A DNA stretch of 64,000 nucleotides, taken from NCBI GenBank assembly GCA_020636695.1, contig JACJXJ010000002.1:62001-126000 (forward strand), written 5' to 3'. Below are positions 36,414 to 46,490 of the stretch, one piece after another. The stretch comes from Prevotellaceae bacterium. Lineage in GTDB: Bacteria; Bacteroidota; Bacteroidia; Bacteroidales; Paludibacteraceae. The position numbers and the translations under genes are program-made. The notes under the pieces are model-generated. The model did not search any database. It was not told where the DNA came from and worked only from the letters and a program-made list of their open reading frames with translations. How positions within the stretch are numbered: the first letter of the stretch is position 1; each line of letters starts with the position of its first letter.

Positions 36414-37625
36414 CTAATAGTGATTAGCAAATGGATGAATCCAGGTTTGTTTTACTCCTTCTGATGATAGCCAGATAAGAGACAAAGTACTATCATTGGT
36501 AAAAAAACCATCCATTCCAACGGTGAACCACTTTTGTGGCACATTTATGTTTTTGAGATAGACGATGTTATCGTTGTTTACTTCTAATAAATTTATACCA
36601 TTGGGTGGCGTTGGAAAGGCCATGATAAGGGTTCCATTAGTTAGTTTCCGAGTAATTGGTTTTGCTTCTCGGATGATTCCTGATGGGAGATGTTTATGAC
36701 TAGCTGTGATGGTTCCATTTTCATCCAATAAATAACAAAAGCCTTCATTATTTGAATATGTTCCCGTTACTAGAAACCTATTTATATCTGGCATATATAT
36801 GACGTTGTAAGAATAATATTTAACGTGCTCTTCTAATTTTATAGTCTGCTTTATTATGTTCTGTTCAGGATCGTATATGGAGATCATTAAATCTGTATCA
36901 TTTTGTTTTTCAACGAATCTTTGCCATACCAAGCATGCATAGTGATTGGATCCTGCTAGCAGTGGCCACCAATCGCGTGAGCTATCACCTACAGCTATAT
37001 CCATTTTGTGAATTTCTACACCTTGTGATGTGTAGGTTTTAAGTTTTACATTGTCTCCTGTTCCCAAATTATCGACTCCGTCATTATTAATCCATCCTTC
37101 CGAATAAAATATTACAAAATAATTATTTACAGAAGCAACATGCCCGGAATGTCCGCCATCCTCAACCATATTTGGATAAGGTTTTATTGGATTGAAATTT
37201 GTATCGTATACGCCGTAGCGTTGTGCTATCGTATTATGTGTTTGCCAACCATCTTCGGTTGTAATCATGATGTGTTTATCTGTGGTAATGGCCGAACTAG
37301 CAGGTTCTTGAGCTTCGTTGGCCATTATTAATGTCTGATACGATTCGTTTGTCGGTATTGTATCTGTTATGATGGCATAATATATATCATGTTGCCACGT
37401 ATTGTCTTCTGCTGAGTGAGGTGGATTCCCATTACTAGAAAAAATGAGAGCAAATTTATTGTTATCCAATGGAATACAATCTATCCCATGTTGGAACGAC
37501 CGTAAATCGATTACTTGTTCAGGATTGTTTTTATTAATGCAACTTACATTTAACAATAACATGACTAATAATGGCAATATTAGTCTTGCGGATGCTAATG
37601 GATATTTATTGGTATTTAATGGCAT
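36414..37625 (-). CDS. Propeller-like lipoprotein of unknown function
   Basis: 403 residues. The signal LILPLLVMLLLNVSC gives a lipobox with Cys at about residue 29. The mature part alternates short beta strands with polar loops and repeats of the type NNYFVIFYSEGW, NHYACLVWQRFVE, INRFLVTGTYSNNEGFCYLL, suggesting a seven-bladed propeller, but no family signature is clear. It starts 31 bases after the GH26-like gene and probably forms a two-gene unit with it. A carbohydrate-binding role is a guess from that. Confidence 0.6.
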   Translation of the reverse strand: MPLNTNKYPLASARLILPLLVMLLLNVSCINKNNPEQVIDLRSFQHGIDCIPLDNNKFALIFSSNGNPPHSAEDNTWQHDIYYAIITDTIPTNESYQTLIMANEAQEPASSAITTDKHIMITTEDGWQTHNTIAQRYGVYDTNFNPIKPYPNMVEDGGHSGHVASVNNYFVIFYSEGWINNDGVDNLGTGDNVKLKTYTSQGVEIHKMDIAVGDSSRDWWPLLAGSNHYACLVWQRFVEKQNDTDLMISIYDPEQNIIKQTIKLEEHVKYYSYNVIYMPDINRFLVTGTYSNNEGFCYLLDENGTITASHKHLPSGIIREAKPITRKLTNGTLIMAFPTPPNGINLLEVNNDNIVYLKNINVPQKWFTVGMDGFFTNDSTLSLIWLSSEGVKQTWIHPFANHY

Positions 37626-37656
37626 TGTATATTCATTTTTCTTTACTATTTCAAAC

Positions 37657-38706
37657 TTATAATTCCGTTACACCAAATTCGAGAATGGCATAAGGTTTTG
37701 TTTTAGAGACTGTTTGCATCATTTTATAAGCCCTTTGTAAAAGTGCTTGTGGTGTTTCATAGCTATCAAGTCTATTTTGTGGTCCGTAAGTGCTTACGCC
37801 AATCCAATCAATATAGTCATCGCCAGGGTAGTATAGTGATGCTTCATTCCACCATTCATTCGGTTCGCCTGATGCATCTATATGAAAAAACCAAGTAATA
37901 TTAGTCGCTTGTTGTTGCTTGCAGAGGTTTATGATATGTCGATAAGCATCTCTGAACACTTCTGGACCGTCTGGATATTGTACATCACCATAATTATTAG
38001 TTCCATCTTTTCCATTATATTCTCCATTCCAAGGAAACCAATTACCATTGACTTCGGTACCAAATTCTACCAATATATCGCAGTTACACATTTTTGCACC
38101 GAGTGCCCATTGTATTATTGCTTTATCATGTACGCCATTTACGATGTCTATTAATTGCCATTTGGGATCTGGTTTCCCAGTTTCAAATTCGCTACGAGGC
38201 ATGAGGCGTATAAAGGGAATTTTTCCCATTTCGGCGATTGTCTGAACGGCATTTGTAGGGAAGCGGAGAACGGAATCCCAATTATTCGAAAAATAAGCCC
38301 AAGCTATTTTTTTAGTAGCGTTGAGTTCAAAATCTACAATTTCTTCTTTGCTGACATTATCTTCTGTTCCACCAAAATTTGGATAAGCTCCATGATATAT
38401 GGCTCCTGCTATTGGTACAAGCTTATGATTAACAAATTTGCCGTTGGAAATGAAAAGGTCATTTTGTATATTTTGCTGATACGCTTTACAAGACGATCCC
38501 GATGAATTTATAGTTAAAAAAGAGTTGTCAAAATCTTCATTCCACCATGAAATAGCATAAATCTGAGGATAGCGAGTGCTTTCTAATTCTTCAAAATAAT
38601 CATTAATCCATCTTGATTTAGAGTGTATTAAATCGTAGTTTTTTTCACAACTTGAAAATAATAGAATTATCAATAAATACAGTGTAACTAAAATGTGTTT
38701 ATTCAT
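37657..38706 (-). CDS. GH26-like lipoprotein with permuted domain order
   Basis: 349 residues. Lipoprotein signal LVTLYLLIILLFSSC. The region 120-349 resembles a GH26 beta-mannanase barrel: the acid/base Glu in LVEFGTEVNGNWFPWNG, then ITWFFHIDASGEPNEWW and YIDWIGVSTYGPQ, and the nucleophile Glu in YAILEFGVTEL, where the protein stops. In GH26 enzymes 30-60 more residues should follow. Just such a segment (YPQIYAISWWNEDFDNSFLT, then INSS, AYQQNIQN) is found at the N-terminus instead, at residues 43-85. Both catalytic Glu are present. It may be an active, circularly permuted enzyme or the remnant of a tandem protein. The exact GH family assignment is moderately sure. Confidence 0.7.
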   Translation of the reverse strand: MNKHILVTLYLLIILLFSSCEKNYDLIHSKSRWINDYFEELESTRYPQIYAISWWNEDFDNSFLTINSSGSSCKAYQQNIQNDLFISNGKFVNHKLVPIAGAIYHGAYPNFGGTEDNVSKEEIVDFELNATKKIAWAYFSNNWDSVLRFPTNAVQTIAEMGKIPFIRLMPRSEFETGKPDPKWQLIDIVNGVHDKAIIQWALGAKMCNCDILVEFGTEVNGNWFPWNGEYNGKDGTNNYGDVQYPDGPEVFRDAYRHIINLCKQQQATNITWFFHIDASGEPNEWWNEASLYYPGDDYIDWIGVSTYGPQNRLDSYETPQALLQRAYKMMQTVSKTKPYAILEFGVTEL

Positions 38707-38852
38707 TTAATTATTTTTTGGCTTCACTTGTGAAGTGAGTGAATGCACAAAATTATAAAATAGTATGTTGATTTTATACCATTTTTGAATATTTATTCAT
38801 TAAATAATTAGAATATCACTGGTTAATCATAGAAAAGCCAATGTATAGGGCA
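38707..38852. other. AT-rich intergenic stretch upstream of the GH26-like gene
   Basis: Part of a 358-base gap that also holds a terminator, tRNA-Phe and its promoter. This piece must contain the GH26-like promoter, but no clear TAnnTTTG was found. No other feature is seen. Confidence 0.4.
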
Positions 38853-38888
38853 CAAAAAAAGAGTCCAGATTTATTCTGAACTCTTTTT
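38853..38888 (-). terminator. Terminator after tRNA-Phe
   Basis: GAGTCCAGA/TCTGAACTC hairpin with one mismatch, flanked by A and T runs on both sides. Confidence 0.85.
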
Positions 38889-38890
38889 CG

Positions 38891-38963
38891 TGGTACCACC
38901 AGGAATCGAACCGGGGACACAAGGATTTTCAGTCCTTTGCTCTACCAACTGAGCTATGGTACC
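38891..38963 (-). tRNA. tRNA-Phe (anticodon GAA)
   Basis: 73-base cloverleaf: acceptor GGTACCA/TGGTACC with discriminator A, D arm GCTC...GAGC, anticodon stem AAGGA/TCCTT around CTGAAAA (GAA), T arm CCCGG TTCGATT CCTGG. CCA is not encoded. Confidence 0.96.
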
Positions 38964-38981
38964 AGCAGTGTTTTGCGAGTG

Positions 38982-38989
38982 CAAAGGTA
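38982..38989 (-). promoter_or_regulatory. Putative -7 element TACCTTTG of tRNA-Phe
   Basis: Minus-strand TACCTTTG 19 bases before the tRNA 5' end. Confidence 0.6.
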
Positions 38990-39064
38990 ATATTTATTTG
39001 CATTCCTGCAAAACAATTTGCTAATTTTATTCTTAAAAAAATATAACTCTCAGATTTTAAACTC

Positions 39065-40015
39065 TTAATCAATCACAATTTTTTCTATTTGATTGCCTAA
39101 TTGAAGAATATAACATCCTTTTTGTAGCATAATAGCGTGGTTTCCTGCCGCTAGAATTTCGTTTCGAAGGCAGCGACCAGCCATATCATACAGTTTTGTG
39201 GTGGTGTTTGGTTCTGCTACTTCAAAGTGAACGCTTCCATTTTCTACGTAAATTTTGCTATCGTTCACTGAATAATCAGGAACACTGTTAGCACATACAC
39301 CAGTTATAACGGCGTCTTCCCAAGTAGTACCAACGCGAATGCCGTCTACTACCAACCAAATATCTGCGCTATAACCGCGTAATACGATGTTGGCTGGGTG
39401 AATGTCAAGAGATGCTGCATCTGTCAGTGGTCCAATAAATGGTTCTGCAGGTTCTGTTTCTGAAAACGTATCAAGCAAATAAAGTGATACTGCGTCGTTA
39501 TTAGAACCTTCATTGATAGTGTATTTCAGAACTACAAGGTATGTTTTCGCCGCATCTAAAATCTCATTGCCATATATTTTATTGCCATTTTGAGCAAATG
39601 TAACGCCCAATTGACCCTCGGTATTCATAAATACACGTGCATTGAAGTTGTAGGTTTGATTATCGAGTTTATTGTCGCGTAAACAGAAAAAATAACCTTC
39701 TTTATAAGCCATTATTGGCTGAAACATGAAGGCGACGTATAAATTACCTTCGGTTACTTGGGTAAATGATTTATGCAGTTGATTACTTTCTGCTACGTCA
39801 ATAACCGCAGCATTTCCAACGCCACAGCCTGCATAACCTTCAAAATTTAGCCCATTGGTTACGCTAATAGCAGAGGCTGCTCCCCATTGTGTAAACCAAC
39901 TATGATCTGTTAAAACTTCGCCTTGTGCGTAATCAAAATCTTCTGTTAAAAGTGTAGCTGCTGGTGCAGTGAGTGTTGTGAGTAGGGCGGCAATAACCAG
40001 CCATTGTTTTTTCAT
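39065..40015 (-). CDS. Secreted protein with type IX secretion sorting tail
   Basis: About 316 residues from ATG 40015, which begins a signal peptide (MKKQWLVIAALLTTLTAPAA). The central part (TEDFDYAQGEVLTDHSWFTQ on) looks like a jelly-roll/LamG-type beta sandwich often seen in surface proteins of the phylum. The last 75 residues match a T9SS type A sorting domain: VHFEVAEPNTTTKLYDMAGR, then NEILAAGNHAIMLQKGCYIL and a basic end. It is therefore predicted to be exported across the outer membrane and cell-surface bound. The function is unknown; no catalytic motif was recognised. Confidence 0.82.
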   Translation of the reverse strand: MKKQWLVIAALLTTLTAPAATLLTEDFDYAQGEVLTDHSWFTQWGAASAISVTNGLNFEGYAGCGVGNAAVIDVAESNQLHKSFTQVTEGNLYVAFMFQPIMAYKEGYFFCLRDNKLDNQTYNFNARVFMNTEGQLGVTFAQNGNKIYGNEILDAAKTYLVVLKYTINEGSNNDAVSLYLLDTFSETEPAEPFIGPLTDAASLDIHPANIVLRGYSADIWLVVDGIRVGTTWEDAVITGVCANSVPDYSVNDSKIYVENGSVHFEVAEPNTTTKLYDMAGRCLRNEILAAGNHAIMLQKGCYILQLGNQIEKIVID

Positions 40016-40088
40016 ACTTAATTTGATAAAATTTGTATATTTTTCTTGTAATTTGATGTGCGTTAGAGTCCTTTTTCGAGTCGTGTTG

Positions 40089-40096
40089 CAAAGGTA
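40089..40096 (-). promoter_or_regulatory. Putative -7 element TACCTTTG of the T9SS cargo gene
   Basis: Minus-strand TACCTTTG about 74 bases before the ATG at 40015. Confidence 0.55.
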
Positions 40097-40154
40097 CAAC
40101 TTTTAGTTTTAATAAAAAATAGAATCGTCTATTCATATAATCCCATTTTTTTAG

Positions 40155-40162
40155 TATTTTTG
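40155..40162 (+). promoter_or_regulatory. Putative -7 element TATTTTTG of fabD
   Basis: Plus-strand TATTTTTG about 57 bases before the fabD ATG. Confidence 0.5.
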
Positions 40163-40218
40163 CAAGTTAACTATAGTATGTTACTTGTTTAACCAAAACT
40201 AAAAACAACTTATTGAAA

Positions 40219-41088
40219 ATGAAAGCTTATGTATTTCCGGGCCAAGGTGCCCAATTTGTAGGTATGGGAAAAGATTTGTACGAATCTTCAGCCTTGGCCA
40301 AAGAACTGTTTGAAAAGGCCAATGATATTCTTGGTTTTCGTATTACCGATTTGATGTTCGCAGGCGAAGCTGAGGATTTGAAACAAACTAATGTTACTCA
40401 ACCCGCTGTATTTTTACATTCGGTGATTTCAGCTTTAGTGTTAGGTGCTGATTTTAAACCTGACATGGTGGCAGGTCATTCTTTGGGCGAATTTTCTGCT
40501 TTAGTTGCTGCCAAAGCATTATCGTTTGAGGATGGTTTGAAATTAGTTTCAGCACGTGCACAAGCTATGCAAAAAGCGTGTGAAATGCAACCAGGAACTA
40601 TGGCTGCCGTACTTGGCTTGTCGGATGAAAAAGTAGAAGAAGTTCTAAAAACTGTTTCTGGTGTGGTGGTTGCTGCTAATTACAATTGCCCAGGTCAATT
40701 AGTTATTTCTGGGGCTGTAGCGGCTGTAGATGCTGCATGCGAAAAAATGAAAGAAGCAGGTGCAAAACGTGCTTTGCGTTTACCTGTGGGCGGTGCATTT
40801 CACTCACCATTAATGGAGCCAGCTCGTGTAGAATTGGAAGCTGCTATTCGCGCCACTACTTTCCACAAACCAATTTGTCCAGTATACCAAAACGTAGATG
40901 CAAAACCTCATACAGAGGCTGAAGAAATTAAAGCCAATTCGATAGCACAATTAACTGGTGCTGTACGTTGGACACAAAGTGTGGAACGTATGATTGCTGA
41001 TGGAGCGGACTATTTCAAAGAACTAGGTCCTGGTAATGTATTACAAGGCTTGGTTAAAAAAATAAATGCAGAAGTAACGGCTGAATAA
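40219..41088 (+). CDS. fabD: Malonyl-CoA:ACP transacylase FabD
   Basis: About 289 residues from ATG 40219. Loads malonyl onto acyl carrier protein at the start of fatty-acid synthesis. Motifs: YVFPGQGAQFVGMGKDLYE, the active-site Ser in MVAGHSLGEFSALVAA, the Arg-bearing LVSARAQAMQKAC, the catalytic His in GGAFHSPLMEPA, and the terminal YFKELGPGNVLQGLVKKI. Length is standard. It is monocistronic here, with no other fab gene adjacent. Confidence 0.96.
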   Translation: MKAYVFPGQGAQFVGMGKDLYESSALAKELFEKANDILGFRITDLMFAGEAEDLKQTNVTQPAVFLHSVISALVLGADFKPDMVAGHSLGEFSALVAAKALSFEDGLKLVSARAQAMQKACEMQPGTMAAVLGLSDEKVEEVLKTVSGVVVAANYNCPGQLVISGAVAAVDAACEKMKEAGAKRALRLPVGGAFHSPLMEPARVELEAAIRATTFHKPICPVYQNVDAKPHTEAEEIKANSIAQLTGAVRWTQSVERMIADGADYFKELGPGNVLQGLVKKINAEVTAE

Positions 41089-41209
41089 GGTCGTTCGGTC
41101 ACAATATATTATTCTACAGATTGAGCGTAAATACTCAATTTGTAGATAATAGTGAAAAATCAAGCTTCTTAGAGCGTATATCACTCATTAGTTTTTAGTA
41201 TTTTATCTT

Positions 41210-42376
41210 ATGAAACTTGCAGAAAATCTATACTACGTTGGTGTAAACGACCGTCATAAAACGTTGTTTGAGAATATGTTACCGCTACCTCATGGCGTGT
41301 CGTACAATTCTTATTTGTTGGTCGATCATAAAGTGGCTTTAATTGACACGGTTGAGGCTCCTTTTGCAGAACAACAGTTGGAAACGATTCAACGTATTTT
41401 GAATGGACGTTTGGTCGATTACCTCATAGTGAACCACATGGAGCCTGATCATTCATCGGGTATTCAGGCTTTACGTATGTTGTATCCTCAGGTTCAAATT
41501 GTTGGCAATGCAAAAACACTGTCGATGTTGCAAGGTTTCTATGGTATTGCTGATGGATTATACGAGGTAAAAGAGGGCAGTGAACTTGTTCTTGGCAAGC
41601 GTACATTACGATTCTACATGACCCCAATGGTGCATTGGCCAGAAGTGATGATGGCTTATGATGTCGACAATCATATTTTATTTTCGGCAGATGCTTTTGG
41701 GTGTTTTGGTACATTAGACGCAGGTATTCTCGATACGCAATTAAATCTTGATATGTATTGGAACGAAATGTACCGTTATTATGCCAATATTGTTGGTAAA
41801 TATGGTAGTCCAGTACAAACGGCTTTGAAGAAAATTTGCACGTTACAACTCAATATGATTTGTTCTACGCATGGTCCTGTATGGACTGAACACTTATCAG
41901 AAGCACTCTCATTATACGATCGCATGAGCCGTTATGAAGGCGAAGAGGGTGTTGTGGTGGTGTATGGCTCCATGTATGGGCATACCGAACAGATGGCGCA
42001 AGCAGTGGCTCGTGGCGCGGGTGAAGTTTGTAAAAATGTACTTTTATACGATATTTCGAAAACGGATTCTTCTGTTATTGTTGGCGATATTTTCCGTTAC
42101 AAAGGCTTGATTTTAGGATCACCTACCTATTGTAATGACCTTTTCCCGCCTATCAAATCGTTGGTGGATAAACTTGAACTACGTGGTCTGAAACATCGTG
42201 TGTTTGGTGCCTTTGGATCTTATACGTGGGCAGGTGCCGCAGTCAAAGCATTTGTTGCTTTTGCTGAACGTATGAAATGGGAAACACCACCAACGGTAGA
42301 AGTAAAACAAGCTATGACATCTGATCAAAGTGAAGCTTTAGTGCAATTAGGACGTACTATCGCTAGTCAATTATAA
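41210..42376 (+). CDS. FprA/Roo-type flavo-diiron protein
   Basis: 388 residues. An N-terminal metallo-beta-lactamase-like diiron domain (LIVNHMEPDHSSG, MVHWPEVMMAYD, FSADAFGCFG, CSTHGPVW) and a C-terminal flavodoxin domain (VVVYGSMYGHTEQMAQAV, LILGSPTYCNDLFPP, FGSYTWAGAAV). The ligand set H-x-E-x-D is present. These enzymes reduce oxygen to water or NO to N2O, which protects anaerobes. It lies 121 bases after fabD and 50 bases before the racemase. Confidence 0.94.
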   Translation: MKLAENLYYVGVNDRHKTLFENMLPLPHGVSYNSYLLVDHKVALIDTVEAPFAEQQLETIQRILNGRLVDYLIVNHMEPDHSSGIQALRMLYPQVQIVGNAKTLSMLQGFYGIADGLYEVKEGSELVLGKRTLRFYMTPMVHWPEVMMAYDVDNHILFSADAFGCFGTLDAGILDTQLNLDMYWNEMYRYYANIVGKYGSPVQTALKKICTLQLNMICSTHGPVWTEHLSEALSLYDRMSRYEGEEGVVVVYGSMYGHTEQMAQAVARGAGEVCKNVLLYDISKTDSSVIVGDIFRYKGLILGSPTYCNDLFPPIKSLVDKLELRGLKHRVFGAFGSYTWAGAAVKAFVAFAERMKWETPPTVEVKQAMTSDQSEALVQLGRTIASQL

Positions 42377-42426
42377 TGTAGAATTCTACTATTTTATAAG
42401 TCAGTTTTAAACTGAAAACAAGCAGC

Positions 42427-43968
42427 ATGAACAATCAAATTAAAACACCACGTTACGAAGTTGAAGCCGGCATCAATGGTTGTTTACTCATTCGTGATAC
42501 ACACAACTCCGATTTAACATCCCTTACTAAACACGCTTTAGGCTTTTTAGAACAACAGTCGGCCAATCAAAATTTAAAACGAACATTGATTGTGTCAGAT
42601 ATTGATGGCAATGAAGTGGTGTGCGAGATGTTTTATGCTAATATTCGCCAAGTTATTAAAAATAATTTAGTGAATAGGGTTATTTTTATAGGTAGTGAAC
42701 TATATTCGCAATCAAAACTATTTGATATTCAAGATAAAGCGTTTTTTAGAACTACACGTGATTTTTTAGCGTCTGAAGAATTATCAACCTTTCATAATGA
42801 GGCTATTTTACTCAAAATATCGCCTAAATTTCATCCAAGACGCATTCAATCTCACCTTCAACAATTAGCTCACGATACGGTGCTTGAAATCAACTTCGAT
42901 GCGATGTTTCATAATATCGACTATTTTCGTTCGAAGTTAAATCCTACTACCAAATTGATGTGCATGGTTAAAGCATCTGCTTATGGTAGTGGTTCGGTGG
43001 AAGTGGCACAAGCTATGCAGCATTATGGCGTCAACTATTTAGGTGTTGCTTTTGTAAATGAGGGCGTGGAATTGCGTCAAGCTGGCATTCAGTTGCCAAT
43101 TATTGTGCTCGATCCTATGGATTCTGCTTTACATCACTTGTTTCGATATCATTTGGAGCCAGAAATTTGTTCGTTCCATTTCTTACACATTATGATTAAG
43201 GAAGCGCAGCGACATGGTTTAGTCGATTATCCTATTCATATTAAATTTGATACGGGTATGCATCGTGCTGGTTTTGAAGCGGAAGATATTCCTCAGTTGT
43301 TAGCTATCTTAAATAATCAACAAGCTGTGCGTGTGGTTTCTGCTTTTTCGCATTTAGCTGCTGCCGATGAACCCAATCCTGAAATGGATGCATTTACGAT
43401 GCAACAAATCAGATTATTTAAACAAAATGCTGATTCACTACAAGTTGGATTAGGTTATTCGTTCTTAAAGCACATTTTGAATACCGCTGGCATTGAACGT
43501 TTTTCCGACTATCAATTTGATATGGTGCGTTTAGGTATTGGCTTATGGGGCGTCAATTGTGTAAATGAGCAAAAATTGCGTAATGTATGTTCGTTAAGTA
43601 CTCGCATTATGCAATTAAAAACCGTAAAAGCTGGTGATACCGTTGGTTATAATCGACGAGGAAAAATAACTCATGAAACAGAAATTGCTCTTTTACCATT
43701 AGGTTATGCCGACGGCATGGATCGTCGTTTGGGCAATGGTGTAGGTTCTGTTTTTTATAATGGAACACGCGTACCTATTGTTGGTAATATTTGCATGGAT
43801 TTGTTGATGATTGATGTTACTGGGTTGAACGCTGAAGTAGGCGATGAAGTAGTAGTTTTTAATGATGAATATCGTCTATCGGATATGGCCTCTTTGTTGT
43901 TAACTATTCCTTACGAAGTATTAACATCTATTTCTCCACGCGTGCGTCGTGTTTATTTTCGCGAATAA
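42427..43968 (+). CDS. alr: Alanine racemase carrying the C-terminal domain of MurF
   Basis: 513 residues. Residues about 145-513 are a complete PLP-dependent alanine racemase: MVKASAYGSGSVEVAQAM with the PLP Lys, HIKFDTGMHRAGFE, LGYADGMDRRLGNGVGS and IVGNICMDLLMIDVTG. Residues about 9-140 resemble the last domain of MurF (EAGINGCLLIRDTHNSDLTS, LKRTLIVSDI, ILLKISPKFH). In this phylum the usual protein is a MurF-Alr fusion of about 820 residues; here the first 300 residues of MurF, with the ATP-binding site, are missing and a new start is present. The racemase should work, giving D-Ala for peptidoglycan. A separate murF must exist elsewhere. Confidence 0.9.
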   Translation: MNNQIKTPRYEVEAGINGCLLIRDTHNSDLTSLTKHALGFLEQQSANQNLKRTLIVSDIDGNEVVCEMFYANIRQVIKNNLVNRVIFIGSELYSQSKLFDIQDKAFFRTTRDFLASEELSTFHNEAILLKISPKFHPRRIQSHLQQLAHDTVLEINFDAMFHNIDYFRSKLNPTTKLMCMVKASAYGSGSVEVAQAMQHYGVNYLGVAFVNEGVELRQAGIQLPIIVLDPMDSALHHLFRYHLEPEICSFHFLHIMIKEAQRHGLVDYPIHIKFDTGMHRAGFEAEDIPQLLAILNNQQAVRVVSAFSHLAAADEPNPEMDAFTMQQIRLFKQNADSLQVGLGYSFLKHILNTAGIERFSDYQFDMVRLGIGLWGVNCVNEQKLRNVCSLSTRIMQLKTVKAGDTVGYNRRGKITHETEIALLPLGYADGMDRRLGNGVGSVFYNGTRVPIVGNICMDLLMIDVTGLNAEVGDEVVVFNDEYRLSDMASLLLTIPYEVLTSISPRVRRVYFRE

Positions 43969-43976
43969 TTATTTTT

Positions 43977-44576
43977 GTGGATACGTATAAAACCATAGCA
44001 GCGCCTGCCGAAGGGCTTTACAAAGAACAAGGAAGTAAATTTTTTTCATTTGCTTATCCTGTTTCTTCTGTCGATGAGGTAAAAATGCTGGTGGAGGCAA
44101 AGCGCAAAGAGTTTCACGATGCTCGTCACGTGTGTTACGCCTATATGTTGGGGTCGGCTCGTACTGAGTTTCGTTCCAACGACGATGGCGAACCATCAGG
44201 CACTGCTGGTCGTCCCATTCTAGGACAAATCAACTCAAATCAACTTACTGATATTCTCATTATTGTAGTGCGTTATTTTGGCGGTATATTATTAGGTACC
44301 AGTGGTTTAATAACGGCGTATAAAGCTGCTGCATCTGAATCTATCGCTGCATCTAATATCATTGATTGTTTAATAGAAAGCACTTATACCGTAACTTTTG
44401 GTTACGAGCAAATGAATGCCGTGATGCGTATTATTAAAGATCACCAATTGACGGTTGTATCTCAAGAACAAGCATTGGCTTGTAAACTCACGTTTTCTGT
44501 TCGTCAGTCACTTCAATCGTTGGTTTGTGAACGTTTTTCAAAACTTGATTTTGTAACAATCGAAAAAATAGGGTAG
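43977..44576 (+). CDS. IMPACT/YigZ-family protein
   Basis: 199 residues from a GTG start (43977), eight bases after the racemase stop. Residues 1-120 are the UPF0029/IMPACT domain: KEQGSKFFSFAYPVSSVDEV, then EFRSNDDGEPSGTAGRPILG and VVRYFGGILLGTSGLITAYK. The C-terminal DUF1949-like domain follows. The eukaryotic relative IMPACT modulates GCN2; the bacterial function is unknown. Probably co-transcribed with alr. Confidence 0.92.
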   Translation: MDTYKTIAAPAEGLYKEQGSKFFSFAYPVSSVDEVKMLVEAKRKEFHDARHVCYAYMLGSARTEFRSNDDGEPSGTAGRPILGQINSNQLTDILIIVVRYFGGILLGTSGLITAYKAAASESIAASNIIDCLIESTYTVTFGYEQMNAVMRIIKDHQLTVVSQEQALACKLTFSVRQSLQSLVCERFSKLDFVTIEKIG

Positions 44577-44595
44577 CTGTAACCAATTATGCAAT

Positions 44596-44640
44596 AAAAA
44601 AACTCCTTTAAGATGTTGTCTTAAAGGAGTTTTTGTTTTT
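44596..44640. terminator. Bidirectional terminator
   Basis: AACTCCTTTAAGA/TCTTAAAGGAGTT hairpin with flanking A and T runs between convergent genes. Confidence 0.9.
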
Positions 44641-44654
44641 ATGAGAAGGCGGTA

Positions 44655-46298
<1,644 letters not shown>

Positions 46299-46363
46299 TT
46301 AACTGTTTACTAAATAAATAGATTTATTATAAGTGGAGTAGTTAGGTCCATTTTTAAGGTTTG

Positions 46364-46371
46364 CAAAGGTA
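46364..46371 (-). promoter_or_regulatory. Putative -7 element TACCTTTG of the ABC-F gene
   Basis: Minus-strand TACCTTTG about 93 bases before the ABC-F ATG. Confidence 0.55.
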
Positions 46372-46436
46372 CTCATTTATTATGGTCTTTCCAAATTACA
46401 GGACATTTCTGAATTTTGTGTCTGACAATCTTTTTG

Positions 46437-46444
46437 TATCTTTG
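46437..46444 (+). promoter_or_regulatory. Putative promoter of the Nif3 unit
   Basis: TATCTTTG with a TTG about 18 bases upstream, 46 bases before the ATG at 46491. Confidence 0.65.
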
Positions 46445-46490
46445 TCCGCATACAATTTTCTAAATGCTTTATTTTTATAAATAAGTAACT

